Shown here in pieces: positions 6,246 to 7,324 of a stretch of 7,324 nucleotides of DNA. How positions within the stretch are numbered: position 1 is the stretch's first letter; each line of letters opens with the position of its first letter. Below the pieces are notes generated by a model, which searched no databases, had not been told where the DNA came from, and saw nothing but the letters and a program-made list of their open reading frames with translations. Where the stretch lies: the NCBI GenBank assembly GCA_903789505.1, contig CAIFEU010000032.1:1-7324 (forward strand), written 5' to 3'. The stretch comes from an uncultured Coriobacteriales bacterium (lineage in GTDB: Bacteria; Actinomycetota; Coriobacteriia; Coriobacteriales; UMGS124). Position numbers and translations under genes: made by a program.

Positions 6246-6276
6246 CGCGGCCGAGGGCCGCGCCGGCGCGCCGGCG
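6246..6276 (-). other. Two abutting GC-only inverted repeats after the DmsC-like gene
   Basis: Immediately after the TAG stop (6282-6280) lies a perfect 16-base palindrome cgccggcgcgccggcg (6261-6276). Just beyond it is a 7-bp stem with a 3-base loop (6246-6252/6256-6262) that overlaps the palindrome by two bases. The rest of the 127-base gap (6153-6279) includes the short palindrome cgacgcgtcg (6207-6216) and shows no clear promoter. There is no T-run after the stems. They may slow RNA decay or read-through between the two genes, but nothing here proves a role. Confidence 0.4.
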
Positions 6277-6279
6277 GGG

Positions 6280-7221
6280 CTAGAGCCTGCCTGCCGGCGA
6301 ACTCATGCTGCTGACCTGCGTGAACGCGCTCGTGGCGAAGTCGCCCATGTACATGCGCAGCGCGACGGCGGCGAGGATGCCGAGCGCGGTCGCGACCAGT
6401 GCGAGCGCGACGCACGCACCCTTGTGGGAGCGCGCGAGCCATGCGACGACCGCGCACGCCAGGGCCCCCGCCATGCCTGCGACGCAGACGGCGAGCCACG
6501 CCGCCGAGGAGTCGCCCCGCCTGGTGCCCGTCACCGCGAGGAAGGGCAGCGTGCACGCCAGTGCGACGGCGCACAGCAGGGCGGTGACGGCGATCGGCAG
6601 CGCCAGGCGCACCCTGAGCGGGCGGCGCCGGGGCGCGGCTGCCTGCCCCGCCCGCCCGTGGGGGGGCGCCGCGGCGCCCGTCGGCGCCAGCGGGGCGCCG
6701 TCCGGCTTGGACAGGGCGCCCACGAGCAGCAGGTACAGCGACGCGCCCCCCGCCGCCGAGCAGCCGCACACCGCGACCGCGAGCAGGGGGGTGTTCCAGG
6801 CCGTGAACGTCGAGGGGAGGAAGACGAAGCCGCAGGTGACGGCTACCGCCACCCCGGCAAGCGCCCCCAGCGCGGCGAGGACGCGCATCGCCGTCGAGCC
6901 GGCCCCCTGCGCCGAGGCTACCGCGACCGCAATCGCCATGACCAGCGCGGCAATCAGCGAGATCATCAGGGAGAAGTACCTGCTCCCGGGGCGCGAGAGC
7001 AGCTGGAACAGGGTCCCGACGCTGCCGAGCATGACGCCCTGGACCACCACGCCCGCGACCAGCCCCGCGATTGCCAGGGCGATCGCCAGCGCCTGCGGGG
7101 GGCGCACCCTCGCCCGCACGGACGCGCCGGGCGCTGCCAGGTGGACGCACGCGGCTACCAGCAGCCATCCCGCCATCCCGGTGAGAAGCGTTGCCAGCAT
7201 CATCGGCCACTGCGACGCCAT
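6280..7221 (-). CDS. DmsC-like membrane anchor / quinol-oxidising subunit of a DMSO-reductase-type enzyme
   Basis: DmsC anchors the extracytoplasmic catalytic and ferredoxin subunits and oxidises menaquinol without haem. The 313-residue chain has about eight hydrophobic segments (roughly 9-28, 43-66, 84-104, 112-134, 144-170, 204-231, 240-263 and 269-289), the number I expect for DmsC, and a basic Pro/Ala-rich loop at 174-203. Family marks are the start ASQWPMMLATLLTG (2-15), matching the EWPL..FT start of DmsC, the AWNTPL stretch (141-146), and RMYMG (289-293) near the end, matching the family's R..FY. In a by-eye alignment with E. coli DmsC from memory, the conserved quinol-site His falls on Met64 (MLGS at 64-67). 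The ATG at 7221 has GGGGAG nine bases upstream; an ATG at 7230 abuts that site and one at 7272 adds an unlikely leader, so 7221 was preferred. DmsA and DmsB partners should lie to the right. Confidence 0.82.
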   Translation of the reverse strand: MASQWPMMLATLLTGMAGWLLVAACVHLAAPGASVRARVRPPQALAIALAIAGLVAGVVVQGVMLGSVGTLFQLLSRPGSRYFSLMISLIAALVMAIAVAVASAQGAGSTAMRVLAALGALAGVAVAVTCGFVFLPSTFTAWNTPLLAVAVCGCSAAGGASLYLLLVGALSKPDGAPLAPTGAAAPPHGRAGQAAAPRRRPLRVRLALPIAVTALLCAVALACTLPFLAVTGTRRGDSSAAWLAVCVAGMAGALACAVVAWLARSHKGACVALALVATALGILAAVALRMYMGDFATSAFTQVSSMSSPAGRL

Positions 7222-7324
7222 ATCTGCCATCTCCCCTGCTCCCTGCGGGCGGGTCCCACGGCGGAGACCCACCCTCGCCTCTCCTTGTGGCGTGACCGCC
7301 CCGCATCATGCGGGGCGGCGGTCC
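7222..7324 (-). other. Leader upstream of the DmsC-like gene with two strong hairpins
   Basis: Two stem-loops lie in tandem. The first is a perfect 10-bp stem (ccgccccgca 7296-7305 with tgcggggcgg 7309-7318) and a 3-base loop. The second is a 9-bp stem with one G-U pair in RNA (7247-7255/7266-7274) and a 10-base loop. The second ends about 10 bases before the ribosome-binding GGGGAG (7236-7231). One minus-strand frame has its stop, TGA (7308-7306), in the loop of the first hairpin and could be the tail of the upstream gene, but too little is visible to tell. Confidence 0.45.

Noticed and set aside
6170..7309. Minus-strand open frame overlapping the DmsC-like gene in another frame
   Set aside because: Its translation is Arg/Gly/Pro-rich with no membrane segments, whereas the chosen frame gives eight hydrophobic segments and DmsC family marks.

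Overview
The window is extremely GC-rich (hand count: bases 1-60 are 65% G+C, bases 3601-3660 are 85%). All supportable genes lie on the minus strand, so the biology reads from right to left. The combination of a DMSO-reductase-type membrane anchor, a TorD-family chaperone, Tat-exported ferredoxins, and a large cell-surface membrane protein beside a family 2 glycosyltransferase suggests an anaerobic actinobacterium of class Coriobacteriia (Olsenella/Eggerthella-like). That placement is an inference from gene content and composition; no marker gene is present.

Region A (about 7324 to 2781) is the downstream part of an anaerobic respiratory operon. In transcription order it holds a DmsC-like quinol-oxidising membrane anchor (7221-6280), a TorD/DmsD-family chaperone for a molybdoenzyme (6152-5304), a Tat-exported NapG-like four-cluster ferredoxin (5188-4229) and a NapH-like polytopic iron-sulfur protein (4232-2781). 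The last two overlap by ATGA. The catalytic molybdopterin subunit and its partner ferredoxin (DmsA/DmsB-like) are not in the window and presumably lie beyond the right edge. The chaperone would mature the catalytic subunit. Electrons would come from menaquinol through DmsC and/or through NapH to NapG.

Region B (2780 to 1) follows a 275-base gap and concerns cell-surface polysaccharide: a large polytopic membrane protein resembling the DUF6020 family, then the first 178 codons of a family 2 glycosyltransferase that runs off the left edge. The DUF6020-like gene is split by a single-base frameshift. The two halves join exactly in a conserved stretch, and the premature TGA overlaps an in-frame ATG as ATGA.

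The most unusual content is in the respiratory module. The NapH-like protein carries a roughly 200-residue Arg/Ala-rich insert with three copies of an Asp-Glu-Tyr-Tyr motif encoded by an identical 13-base DNA word. Its NapG-like partner carries a 117-residue Ser/Ala/Gly-rich tail. The DmsC-like protein appears to lack the His expected at the quinol site. GC-rich inverted repeats occur in every intergenic gap. I found no tRNA, rRNA, CRISPR array, insertion sequence or credible plus-strand gene.
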